Source: GCA-2690565 sp002457235 (lineage in GTDB: Bacteria; Verrucomicrobiota; Verrucomicrobiia; Opitutales; Coraliomargaritaceae). From it: a stretch of 64,000 bases of DNA. A program made the position numbers and the translations under genes. Of this stretch, positions 27,132 through 36,239 are shown piece by piece. Each line of letters starts with the position of its first letter. Position 1 is the stretch's first letter. The notes below the pieces were generated by a model. The model saw only the letters and a program-made list of their open reading frames with translations, made no database searches and was not told the origin of the DNA. The stretch spans positions 248,001 through 312,000 of the forward strand of contig JBJLEZ010000001.1 of NCBI GenBank assembly GCA_045565695.1, written 5' to 3'.

Positions 27132-27884
27132 ATGGATACAAAAAAAAATATTCTCATCGGAGGCATTACAGGCGGTATTGGTTCCTCAGTAGCCAAACTG
27201 TTGTCTAGCCAACAACATACTGTTATGGGGTTTGCCCGATCCGACGATAAATTAACCGCACTCAAATCTGAATCCCCTGCTATTCAAACATTGAATGCAG
27301 ATGCCACCGATACGAGCGATTTAAAAAATACCTTCAAAGCCGCACATGAAGCAATGGGCTCAATCGATGTTTATATACACGCCATCGGCTCAATTATCAT
27401 TAAACCTGCCCATTTAACTAATCAAACACAATGGCTGGACACCCTGAACATTAATCTCAGTTCCGCTTTTTATGCCTTGAAAGAAGCGGTCGCGATTATG
27501 CAAAAACAATCTCATGGTTCACTTATTTTCTATAGTTCAACCGCAGCTCGTATCGGAATCCCAAATCATGAAGCAATTGCCGCTAGCAAAGCGGGCATCG
27601 AGGCATTAGTACGCTCTTCAGCTGCAACTTACTCTAATCGCAATATCCGTTTTAACTGTATTGCACCTGGCTTAACCGACACCGAATTGGCCAAACCCAT
27701 TACTTCAAATCCTCAAGCACTTGAAATTTCAAAAAAAATGTCTCCTCTCAATGCAATTGCTCAACCAGACGACATTGCCAACCTAACTGCATGGCTCGCA
27801 TCCGATTCAGCAAATTTTGTGACTGGACAGTGCTTTACCGTAGATGGTGGAATATCAACTACCGTCCCAAAGCCAAGAGCTTAA
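27132..27884 (+). CDS. SDR-family oxidoreductase with an unusual active site
   Basis: A ~250-residue classical-type SDR: NAD(P)-binding GGITGGIGSSVAKLL at the N-terminus, DVYIHAIGSI, catalytic-region Ser in LIFYSSTAARIG, and C-terminal VTGQCFTVDGGIS, as in FabG-like reductases. The active-site segment reads IPNHEAIAASKAGIEAL. The Tyr that normally sits four residues before the Lys is Ile here. The DNA codon is a clean ATT, so this is not a frameshift. I place the start at 27132 (MDTKKNILIGG); an upstream in-frame ATG at 27033 would add 33 residues unlike the family. Substrate unknown; catalysis may be altered or lost. Confidence 0.8.
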   Translation: MDTKKNILIGGITGGIGSSVAKLLSSQQHTVMGFARSDDKLTALKSESPAIQTLNADATDTSDLKNTFKAAHEAMGSIDVYIHAIGSIIIKPAHLTNQTQWLDTLNINLSSAFYALKEAVAIMQKQSHGSLIFYSSTAARIGIPNHEAIAASKAGIEALVRSSAATYSNRNIRFNCIAPGLTDTELAKPITSNPQALEISKKMSPLNAIAQPDDIANLTAWLASDSANFVTGQCFTVDGGISTTVPKPRA

Positions 27885-27993
27885 GCAATAGACCAGAAAA
27901 CTTCAACACGGCACACTTGAAGGGCAAATACGTCGTTTCTCTGCTTTGATTGGCAGAAAATACTTCCTTTTATCCTAATTTATCTAGATTTTA

Positions 27994-28033
27994 TATACTA
28001 TAGTATAAATATACGATAAATTTTTCGTATATT
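27994..28033. promoter_or_regulatory. paired palindromes upstream of the PDH operon
   Basis: A perfect 14-bp palindrome, TATACTATAGTATA (27994-28007), abuts a 9-bp inverted repeat, AATATACGA (28008-28016) and TCGTATATT (28025-28033), with an 8-bp spacer. They lie 40-79 bp before the pdhA ATG. The positions suit an operator or overlapping promoter. No U-rich tail follows, so a terminator is less likely. The regulator is unknown. Confidence 0.45.
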
Positions 28034-28072
28034 AGAATAATTTTTTAAAAAAACCTTGCTTTAGTCGCTAAT

Positions 28073-29191
28073 ATGCTTACGAGTAAAGACATGTCTTCCT
28101 CCGCAGCTACAAAAAAAGCCGTAAGAAAAACGACAAAAAAACGTGCTTACGAAACATCTGAAATAAATGCTCAACTTTCAAAAGAAGAGAAAATTGAGCT
28201 ATTTAGAACAATAGTCGGTATACGCCGATTTGAAGAACGCTCTCTACAAGCTTATAATCAAGGAAAGATAGGCGGATTTCTTCATTTATACATCGGGCAA
28301 GAAGCAGTTGCTACTGGGATCGTATCGCTCATGGAAGAAAATGATCACATAATAACCGCGTATAGAGATCACGGACATGCCCTAGCAGTTGGTATGAGTA
28401 TGAATGAGTGTATGGCTGAGCTATTTGGAAAGTACACTGGGTGTTCAAAGGGTAAAGGTGGTTCCATGCATTATTTTGCTCCTGATAAAGGCTTTTGGGG
28501 GGGACATGGAATTGTAGCTGGACAAACTCCTCTTGGAGCAGGATTGGCATTTGCTCTTAAATATAAGGGTATTAAAGGATGTGCGGTTTGTTTCTTAGGT
28601 GATGGTGCGGTTAATCAAGGATCTTTCATGGAAACACTCAATTTGGTATCACTTTGGGGCATACCCGTTGTTTTTGTTATAGAGAATAATGGATATTCTA
28701 TGGGAACTAGCTTGAAACGTTCTTCAGCTGAAGAAAGTTTAGCAAAAAGAGGTGAAGCATTTGGCATTAAATGGGATACATGCGAAGGACACGATGTTTT
28801 TGAAGTTCGTGAAAAAGCGAACGAAGCGATGACTTACGCACGGGAAGAACTCAAACCTTACCTGCTTGAAATTAACACCTATCGCTACCGTGGTCACTCT
28901 GTAGCCGATGCAAACCATGAAAAATATCGGACTAAAGAAGAAATTGAGACCTACAAAAAAAATAAAGACCCGATTAATGTCTTACGAAAAAAATTGATCG
29001 CGGATAAAACATTAACTGAAGCAACGGCGAAGGAAATCGACCAAGAAAAGAAAGTGGAAGCCGATACCTCGGCAAAATTTGCTGAAGAAAGTCCCTATCC
29101 TCCTAAATCAGAAATCACAAACGATGTCTATTGGTCTGTTGACAATGATACAGACCAACAACTAAAAGGGACTTATTTTTTTAACGACTAA
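28073..29191 (+). CDS. pdhA: pyruvate dehydrogenase E1 component, alpha subunit
   Basis: A 372-residue alpha chain of the alpha2beta2-type E1, which decarboxylates pyruvate with thiamine diphosphate. Typical motifs: RRFEERSLQAYNQGKIGGFLH, YRDHGHALAVG, KGKGGSMHYF, GGHGIVAGQTPLGAGLAFA. The TPP/Mg motif GDGAVNQG begins at residue 176 and closes with VIENNGYSMG. The phosphorylation-loop-like YRYRGHSVADANHEKYRTKEE is present. The N-terminal ~25 residues are Lys/Ala/Thr-rich (SAATKKAVRKTTKKR) and lack counterparts in most homologues. An alternative start at 28091 is possible. First gene of the pdhA-pdhB-E2 operon. Confidence 0.96.
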   Translation: MLTSKDMSSSAATKKAVRKTTKKRAYETSEINAQLSKEEKIELFRTIVGIRRFEERSLQAYNQGKIGGFLHLYIGQEAVATGIVSLMEENDHIITAYRDHGHALAVGMSMNECMAELFGKYTGCSKGKGGSMHYFAPDKGFWGGHGIVAGQTPLGAGLAFALKYKGIKGCAVCFLGDGAVNQGSFMETLNLVSLWGIPVVFVIENNGYSMGTSLKRSSAEESLAKRGEAFGIKWDTCEGHDVFEVREKANEAMTYAREELKPYLLEINTYRYRGHSVADANHEKYRTKEEIETYKKNKDPINVLRKKLIADKTLTEATAKEIDQEKKVEADTSAKFAEESPYPPKSEITNDVYWSVDNDTDQQLKGTYFFND

Positions 29192-29209
29192 ACCAGAGAG
29201 AATTTTCCT

Positions 29210-30187
29210 ATGCCATTAATAACTTATAGAGAAGCGATCAAACAAGCACTTGCCGAAGAAATCGAGCGCGATGAAAATGTGTGCGTACTCGGTGAAGAGG
29301 TTGCTCAATACAATGGGGCCTACAAGGTAACAGAAGGACTTTGGGATAGATTTGGAGATAAGCGTATTATCGATACGCCTATTTCTGAAGCCGCTTTCTC
29401 TGGGCTTGCTATCGGTGCTTCTATGCTCGGTATCCGTCCTGTTGTTGAGATGATGTTCATGAGCTTTTCGTATGTCGCATTTGACCAATTATTCAACAAT
29501 GCCTCTTTCTGCCGATATATGTCTGGAGGGCTAATGAATGTCCCTATTGTGGTTCGAGGTCCTGCGAATGGCGGAACTAACGTCGGAGCAACACACTCCC
29601 ACACCCCAGAAAATTTAGTAGCCAACCACCCAGGTTTGAAAGTCGTATGCCCTTCAAATGCTTACGATGCCAAAGGGTTAATGAAGAGTGCTATCCGAGA
29701 TAACGACCCTGTATTTGTTATGGAAAATACATTGCTCTATGGAGAAAAATGGGAAGTGCCTGAAGAAGAGTATGTCGTTGAACTTGGAGTCGCCAATGTT
29801 CTCAAAGAAGGGAGTGATATTTCTATCATCACACATGGACGCTGTGCTATGATTTCCTTGAAAGCAGCAGAAATACTTGCAGAAAAGCACTCAATCAATG
29901 CAGAAGTCATCGACTTGCGATCTATTCGCCCTCTCGATGAAACAACTATTTTAAATTCTGTTAAAAAGACACATCGTGCAGTTTTAGTAGAAGAAAATAA
30001 ACCGTTCTGCGGAGTGGATGCCCAAATTTCTCACCTCATACAATACAAAGCATTTGATGATTTGGACGCACCTGTTCACCGAGTCTCTGCTATTGATGCA
30101 CCGCAAATTTACTCTAAACCATTGGAAGATTGGCAAATTCCTAATGAAGAACGAATCATTGAAAGCGTGCTTAAGTGCCTTGCATAA
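29210..30187 (+). CDS. pdhB: pyruvate dehydrogenase E1 component, beta subunit
   Basis: A 325-residue beta chain of E1. Characteristic sequence: LGEEVAQYNGAYKVTEGLWD (TPP-facing Glu), IDTPISEAAFSGLAIGASM, EMMFMSFSYVAFDQLFNNA, VVRGPANGGTNVGATHSH, and C-terminal EVIDLRSIRPLDETTILNSV with VEENKPFCGVDAQI. Length is standard. It begins 18 bp after pdhA and would assemble with it as a heterotetramer bound to E2. The E2 gene follows 27 bp on, so the three are cotranscribed. No E3 (dihydrolipoyl dehydrogenase) is in the window. Confidence 0.97.
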   Translation: MPLITYREAIKQALAEEIERDENVCVLGEEVAQYNGAYKVTEGLWDRFGDKRIIDTPISEAAFSGLAIGASMLGIRPVVEMMFMSFSYVAFDQLFNNASFCRYMSGGLMNVPIVVRGPANGGTNVGATHSHTPENLVANHPGLKVVCPSNAYDAKGLMKSAIRDNDPVFVMENTLLYGEKWEVPEEEYVVELGVANVLKEGSDISIITHGRCAMISLKAAEILAEKHSINAEVIDLRSIRPLDETTILNSVKKTHRAVLVEENKPFCGVDAQISHLIQYKAFDDLDAPVHRVSAIDAPQIYSKPLEDWQIPNEERIIESVLKCLA

Positions 30188-30214
30188 TTTAATTTTTAAA
30201 ACATTGATATAGAT

Positions 30215-31528
30215 ATGGCGACACTAATTGAAATGCCCAAATTGAGCGATACGATGACCGTGGGAACATTGGTCAATTGGCTAAAAAAGGAAGGTGACCC
30301 AGTTGCGAATGGAGACATGATCGCAGAGGTTGAAACGGATAAAGCCACCATGGAAGTGGAGTGTTTTGAAGATGGTATTTTGATTAAACAATATTGTAAA
30401 GAAGGTGAAGAAGTCCCTGTGGGAGGTGCCATTGCAGCGATTGGAGAAGCCGGAGAGGCTGCTCCATCTGTAGACTCTCCTACAGAAAGTGCAGCACCAG
30501 AGTCGAGTACACCTGAAACTACTCAGCCAGCTGCCGAAGTAAGCACTCCTGTTGAGGTGGTTGTTGAGACGCCAGCTGCTACTCATTCTGAGCCAATCCT
30601 AGCGACTTCCTCGACAAGCAATGACCGAGTGAAAGCCTCTCCTCTTGCACGCAAGATTGCAGAAAGCAAGGGCATTGATTTAAGCCAAATCAAAGGTTCT
30701 GGCCCTAGCGGTCGAATTGTAAAAGCCGACCTAGAATCAATCAAAGAAGCAGTTTCTAATACCGTACAAGCAAGCGAAACAGACGTGCCTACTTCAGTAG
30801 CGATTGAATCTGTTCCTACATTAGAAGCAATGGAGATTCCTGTTTCCAATATGCGCAAAAGCATTGCTGGTGCCTTAGTTGCTTCCAAAACACAAGCACC
30901 TCATTTTTATCTTCAAATAGAGGTTGATGGGGCTCCTCTTGCGAATTTGAGAAAAGAACTTAATCAGCGTCTTGCGGAACTTTCTAAAGAACAAGGTGGT
31001 ATTAAATTTTCTGTTAATGATTTAACTTTGAAAGCTTCGGCAGAAGCAATAAAGCGTGTTCCTGCAATTAATCGTTCTTGGGAAGGCAACACGATTAAAC
31101 AACACCCAAATGTTGACCTTGCATTTGGAGTAGCGATTGATGATGGCTTAGTCACACCTGTGATACGATCAGCCGAAAATAAATCACTTCGCCAAGTCAG
31201 CAATGAGGCAAAAAGCTTAATTAAAAAAGCCAGAGAGAAAAAATTAGCACCGAATGAAATGAGCGGTTCAACTTTCACAGTCACCAACTTAGGAATGTTT
31301 GGTATTTCCGATTTTTACGGAATCATTAATCCAAATAATGCAGCGATTTTAAGTGTCGGAGCTACGATCAAACGACCTATTGTTAATGATAAAGACGAAA
31401 TCGTTATCGGACAAACTATGAAAATTGGTCTTTCAGGGGATCACAGAGTTATCGATGGTGCCATAGGTGCACAATACTTGCTCGCCTTGAAAGAAATCCT
31501 TGAAACACCTTCATTAATGTTGGTTTAG
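30215..31528 (+). CDS. pdhC: dihydrolipoamide acetyltransferase (PDH E2)
   Basis: A 437-residue E2 core subunit that transfers the acetyl group to CoA. One lipoyl domain (residues 1-75) has the lipoylated Lys43 in TDKATMEVE. A Pro/Thr/Ser/Glu-rich flexible linker (about 80-130) follows. Next is the peripheral-subunit-binding domain (about 138-175: ASPLARKIAESKGIDLSQ, GSGPSGRIVKADL), which would dock E1/E3. A second linker precedes the catalytic CAT domain (from about 210), with active-site His410 in SGDHRVIDGA. Pyruvate rather than 2-oxoglutarate specificity is inferred from the adjacent E1 genes. The 133 bp after the stop hold no gene that I can see. Confidence 0.95.
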   Translation: MATLIEMPKLSDTMTVGTLVNWLKKEGDPVANGDMIAEVETDKATMEVECFEDGILIKQYCKEGEEVPVGGAIAAIGEAGEAAPSVDSPTESAAPESSTPETTQPAAEVSTPVEVVVETPAATHSEPILATSSTSNDRVKASPLARKIAESKGIDLSQIKGSGPSGRIVKADLESIKEAVSNTVQASETDVPTSVAIESVPTLEAMEIPVSNMRKSIAGALVASKTQAPHFYLQIEVDGAPLANLRKELNQRLAELSKEQGGIKFSVNDLTLKASAEAIKRVPAINRSWEGNTIKQHPNVDLAFGVAIDDGLVTPVIRSAENKSLRQVSNEAKSLIKKAREKKLAPNEMSGSTFTVTNLGMFGISDFYGIINPNNAAILSVGATIKRPIVNDKDEIVIGQTMKIGLSGDHRVIDGAIGAQYLLALKEILETPSLMLV

Positions 31529-31661
31529 TTATCGAACCTACTGCTCGATTCATCTGCCAGGATCCATTTTTACTTTATTAAAATTGAATCCTCTCTAGAA
31601 ATTGATTTACAAGAAAATCTTGCTTAAATCTGTTTAATCATGTGTTTCTCCTTGTAATCTT

Positions 31662-34456
31662 ATGCCGCCAAAGAATCAAAGCATTCTCAAACGACTCAGA
31701 ATCCACGCCCAAAAACGCTTGGTTTTTGATCCTGGAATTCCGAGAAACCAACAACTTTCCTCCTATAAACGTTACTTAGAGCTGGAAAACAAGATGCTCA
31801 AGCGTTTTCACCAAAGGGGTGAGTCAGGTAGAGAAATTTGCCAAATGCGTGCCATGATGATCGATGTTGTAATCGAAAACCTTTTCTTATCTGCACTCGA
31901 TCTATACCTAACAAAATATGGCAAATTAAAATTTCGAATGGCGGTTGTTGCTACTGGAGGATACGGAAGGGCTGAATTAAATCCGCATAGTGACATTGAT
32001 ATCATGTTTCTCTATCCTGATGATGCAGAATCCGAAGCTCTTACCCAGTTTCAAGAATTAATGGCCGAAGAAATTCTCTATCCCCTTTGGGATTTAGGCT
32101 TAAAAGTTGGTCATGCTTCACGCAATACGAAAGAAGTTTTAAAAGAAATCAACAGAGAAATTCAGTCAAAAAATGCGATATTAGAATCAAGGTTTATCTG
32201 TGGATCCCAGCCTTTATTCAAAGAAATGATTCGAAGCTTTCTTGATAACCTGAAACAAGATCAATCCACAAAATATATTGAGCAACGTCTTAAAGATGAA
32301 TCAGAACGTCACTTTAAATTTGGAAAAACATTATACGTTCAAGAGCCTGATATTAAAAATGGAGTGGGCGGACTACGGGATTATCAAAATATTCTTTGGA
32401 TCGCGAAAATCAAATTTGGATGCCACTCCTTTAAAGACTTAGCCAAGCGCAAGCTTTTACGCCCAGATGAACAAAGGGATATCGAAAAAGCATATGACTT
32501 CTTGTTAAGGGTTCGTAACGAAGCTCCACTATCAAAACAAAAGACCAACGGATAAAATTGACTTAGCAGCAGCAACTTAAGATCGCCACTCAATTGAATT
32601 ATACTCAGCGAGATTCTTTTGAACGACTGACTGAACTGATGCAGGACTATTATTCAGCTGCAAGGACGATTTACTCGATTTCTGAATTACTGAAAGAACG
32701 ATTTTTCAATATTGAAAAAAATAAATCCAAACGCTTGTCGTTTTTAGATGCCTTAAGCGCTCATCAAAAAAAGTCGGCTAAAGAAATCGATGGTTTTTTA
32801 ATTCAAAAAGGCGTTCTATTTACCAATAAGAATGACATCTTCGCTGAAGATCCTAATCGCTTGATCCGAGTCTTTAGAATTAAACAACAATTTAATGTTT
32901 CCTTAGACATAAATCTTAAAAACAAGATCACCAACTCCATCCCCCTTATTGATAATCAAGTGATCAATTCTCTGGATGCCGCTGACAGCTTTAAGGCCAT
33001 TCTTAGCGCTCCAGGAGAAGTCTACCCAATTTTAAAAGAGATGCATTTTCTCGGAGTCCTCGGCCGCTATATCCCTGAATTTGGAGAATTGACCTGCCTG
33101 ATTCAACACGAGTACTACCACAGATATACTGCGGACGAGCATGTTTTACGTACTATTCGCCACTTAGATAATGTATTCGCGAAAAAAACTCCAATGGATG
33201 TTCTTTATGAAAAAGAATTAAGGAAAAACAATTCACCACACTTACTTTATATAATTCTATTATTACACGATATAGGAAAATCGGATGGTATCAAGGGCCA
33301 TGCGGAAAGCGGAGCGATTCTTGCCGAACCTATTCTTAACCGTCTCGGCTTCAAAAAAGAAAACCAAAAAAAAATTCTCTTTATTATCCGAAAACATTTG
33401 GAAATGGCACGATTCTGGCAACGTTATGACTTAGATGACATACAAACCGCTATATCATTCTCAGAAATTATTAAAAATGCCGAGCTCTTACGCTTTCTCA
33501 CCGTTCATACCTACTGCGATGCCAAAGGAACTGCCCCTACTCTGTGGAATAATTATAAAGATAGCATGCACCAAACTCTCTTTTTCAAAACCCTCAAAAG
33601 TCTAAAAGATCTAACAAACCCTGATACGCTTAACAAAGAATATAAAGCCATGCTGAAAAAAGATGTATTACAATTGTCCTTAGGCAATCTACCTGAAGAA
33701 GAAGTAGAGGCTCATTTTAGCCTACTACCTGAGCGCTATTTCGTAAATACAAGTGCGAACGAAGCCATATTACACCTCAATATGATTAATCGCCTTCTTT
33801 CTCAGATTAAAAATGCCGATTCCATAGGCTCCCTCTCTCCGGTCATTGAATGGAGAGATGATAAAAATCTAGGGATGTCAGTGATTAATATTGTTACTTG
33901 GGATAGAGCTGGCTTGTTTTATAAATTAGCGGGTGCGTTAACACTCTCCGAACTTGCTATTATCAGCACAAGAGCCATTTCAAGAAAAGATCATATCACT
34001 ATAGATACTTTTTATGTCGTGGATTTAGACGGTAAATATGTCAGCAATCCAAAAATAAAAGAGACCTTTAAGGAAAAAGTAGAAAATACCTTGGTTCATG
34101 GAAGAGATCTTACCGATGAAATTAACGCACTCGAGGAAAAATATTTACAAGCAAGCACCAAAGAAAACAAACTTCCATCTCCATTCCCTCCAAGTGTTGA
34201 AGTATATCACGAACTTTCACTGCACAGAACTATTATTGAAGTACAAGCAAAAGATCAAATTGGCCTACTTTTTAAAATTACCCAACTCATCACTGACAAG
34301 GGCTTTGATATTAGTTTTGCTCGTATTGCCACAGAACGAGGTATCGCTATGGATACTTTCTACATCGAAAACATTAATCTTAATGAGTCTACCAATACTT
34401 CTGATTTAATAGACCTAAGATCCGAAATTGAGGCGATTATAAAGAGTACTGAATAA
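31662..34456 (+). pseudogene. glnD: [protein-PII] uridylyltransferase/UR, broken by two frameshifts
   Basis: Bifunctional uridylyltransferase and uridylyl-removing enzyme that modifies PII in nitrogen control. Segment one (ATG 31662) has the nucleotidyltransferase motif GGYGRAELNPHSDIDIMFLY and PDIKNGVGGLRDYQNI. Segment two contains the HD hydrolase (LLLHDIGK, GHAESGA) and two C-terminal ACT domains (VINIVTWDRAGLFYKLAGAL; IIEVQAKDQIGLLFKITQLI). Removing one G near 32522 (NELHYQNKRPTDKIDLAAAT) and one T near 32574 (ATKIATQLNYTQRD) restores a single ~930-residue frame, the normal family length. The two indels are ~50 bp apart. The second segment's apparent start is an internal TTG. Likely intact in the cell, and sequence error is favoured. 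Confidence 0.88.
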
Positions 34457-34505
34457 ACAACTCTTATAACTTGATTCTTTTCCAAGTTATTCAAATATAA
34501 AGCTA

Positions 34506-36239
34506 ATGAATACTTCAGATAGTATTTTTGCTGCTATTGATTCCATAAATGAAATCAACGAGTCCGTATATGGTTCCTACAATCTAGAGGATGCTTTTCA
34601 AACTATCTTAGCAAAAGTCAACCAACACTTCTCATTGGATTTGGCCATTATAGGAATCGTTAATGAAGATTTACAAATTATAGAAATTGAAGTCTCACAT
34701 GGCATCAATGATGCACTCGCTCCGATACCATTTAAACAAAGCATTATCGGTTGGACTGCATTTTACCGAAAACCTGTCATCATTAAAAACTCCAAAGAAG
34801 AAAGTAAACTCACACTTCTTTCTAAGGGCTCTTTGTCTGCCATAACGATTCCAATGATCTTAAACGGGAAAACCATTGGTATCATGCACATCGAAAGTAA
34901 GCAGGCAGAGCAATATTGCTTAGATGATCTAAAAATTGCGACTGTATTTGCCAATGAAGCCGGCAAAGTAATCTCTAATATTTGGCTTATTGACCAATTA
35001 AAAAGTAAGACAGAGCAACTGTATTCGCTGATCAATCTTAGCCGGAACCTTGTTGCCAAATTAGATAGAAATTCAATTCTTATTAACCTCGCCCAAGAAA
35101 CACAAGCCTTACTTAAATGTCACTCCTGCGCCTTATTTTTAATATCACCTGATCAGAATATCTTAGACCTTCATACCATGGTTAATGATACAGGTATTTT
35201 AAATGACGCTAGCCAAATAGATCTTAGAGATAGTGCAATTGGCGGAGTCTTAAGAAGAAAAAAGCAAGTTGAGATTCATAATATCCTTTATACAGAAGAA
35301 AATGAATTTAACAGCATCATCCTAAGAGATTCTCTTTACTCCATGCTAGTCACTCCAATAATTTTTCAAAATCAGGTTGTTGGGGTTCTCAATGCTTATA
35401 GCCAAGTAAAGCATCGCTTCAGTGACGATGAAAAACGAACTGCATTTGCTCTTGCAGATCTAGGGGCGATGACCCTTGAAAACGCACGCCTTTACGAGAA
35501 AACATTCACCAGCGAAGAGATACTTCGAAAAAATGAAAAGCTCACTACCTTAGGGCTACTCTCGGCAGAAATCGCCCATGAAATTCGTAACCCGCTAACT
35601 GTGATCAAATTATTGTTTCAAACACTCGACTTACAATTTGACCCTTCTGATCCGAGATCAAAAGATGCCGAACTCATCACCGAAAGGATAAATCACCTTG
35701 AAACCATTGTAGAACGAGTACTCGGCTTTAGCCACCGTAACCATAACACAAAAACACAAAACTGCTTATCCACATTGGTCGAAGAATCGCTCAGCCTCGT
35801 TCGCTTAAAATTAAACCAATTAAAGATTGATGTCTCTTTCGATAAACCTGATTCGGAATTGCGCATCGAGGTTAATAAGGGGCAGATACAGCAAGTGATC
35901 CTCAATCTCATTTTCAATGCAAGCCAGGCAATTTCTAAATCCGGAGGGGCGATACACATCAAGCTATTCCAAGACGAACAATTTGCCTATTTCAATATTC
36001 AAGATGACGGACATGGCATACCAGAATCGATAAAAGGCAGAATCTTTGAATCTTTTCTCACTAATCGAAGCGAAGGTACTGGCTTAGGCTTGTCCATAGC
36101 CAAGCGAATACTAGCCAGTCACCGAGGGAGCATTTCACTGATAAAATCAGATTCAGAAGGCACCGTATTTGAATTCGCCCTACCGCTTTCTTATTTCTCA
36201 GAAAACAGCCCTTCGACTGCTGTCTCCAAAAGTGAATAA
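34506..36239 (+). CDS. cytoplasmic double-GAF sensor histidine kinase
   Basis: A 577-residue kinase without membrane segments. Two GAF domains lie at about residues 20-165 and 185-330 (ATVFANEAGKVISNIWLIDQL; MLVTPIIFQNQVVGVLNAYS). HisKA has the phospho-acceptor His358 in LSAEIAHEIRNPLTVIKLL. The HATPase_c domain shows the N box (QVILNLIFNASQAI), G1 (DDGHGIPE) and G2 (GTGLGLSIAKRIL). It would sense a cytosolic ligand or redox state. There is no response regulator next to it, so its partner is elsewhere. Its 3' end overlaps the convergent dsbD-like gene by 49 bp, an antisense overlap of coding ends. Confidence 0.93.
   Translation: MNTSDSIFAAIDSINEINESVYGSYNLEDAFQTILAKVNQHFSLDLAIIGIVNEDLQIIEIEVSHGINDALAPIPFKQSIIGWTAFYRKPVIIKNSKEESKLTLLSKGSLSAITIPMILNGKTIGIMHIESKQAEQYCLDDLKIATVFANEAGKVISNIWLIDQLKSKTEQLYSLINLSRNLVAKLDRNSILINLAQETQALLKCHSCALFLISPDQNILDLHTMVNDTGILNDASQIDLRDSAIGGVLRRKKQVEIHNILYTEENEFNSIILRDSLYSMLVTPIIFQNQVVGVLNAYSQVKHRFSDDEKRTAFALADLGAMTLENARLYEKTFTSEEILRKNEKLTTLGLLSAEIAHEIRNPLTVIKLLFQTLDLQFDPSDPRSKDAELITERINHLETIVERVLGFSHRNHNTKTQNCLSTLVEESLSLVRLKLNQLKIDVSFDKPDSELRIEVNKGQIQQVILNLIFNASQAISKSGGAIHIKLFQDEQFAYFNIQDDGHGIPESIKGRIFESFLTNRSEGTGLGLSIAKRILASHRGSISLIKSDSEGTVFEFALPLSYFSENSPSTAVSKSE

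Noticed and set aside
31529..31661. Hairpin between the E2 gene and glnD
   Set aside because: AGGAT...ATCCT arms need a bulge and a mismatch and lack a T tail, so no terminator is claimed.
32594..34456. Separate gene for the second half of GlnD
   Set aside because: Its apparent start is an internal TTG and removal of two bases upstream joins it to the first half in one GlnD-length frame.
34466..34490. 8-bp hairpin after glnD
   Set aside because: Perfect stem (ATAACTTG / CAAGTTAT) but no T run follows; it could be a weak pause site but is not supported as a terminator.
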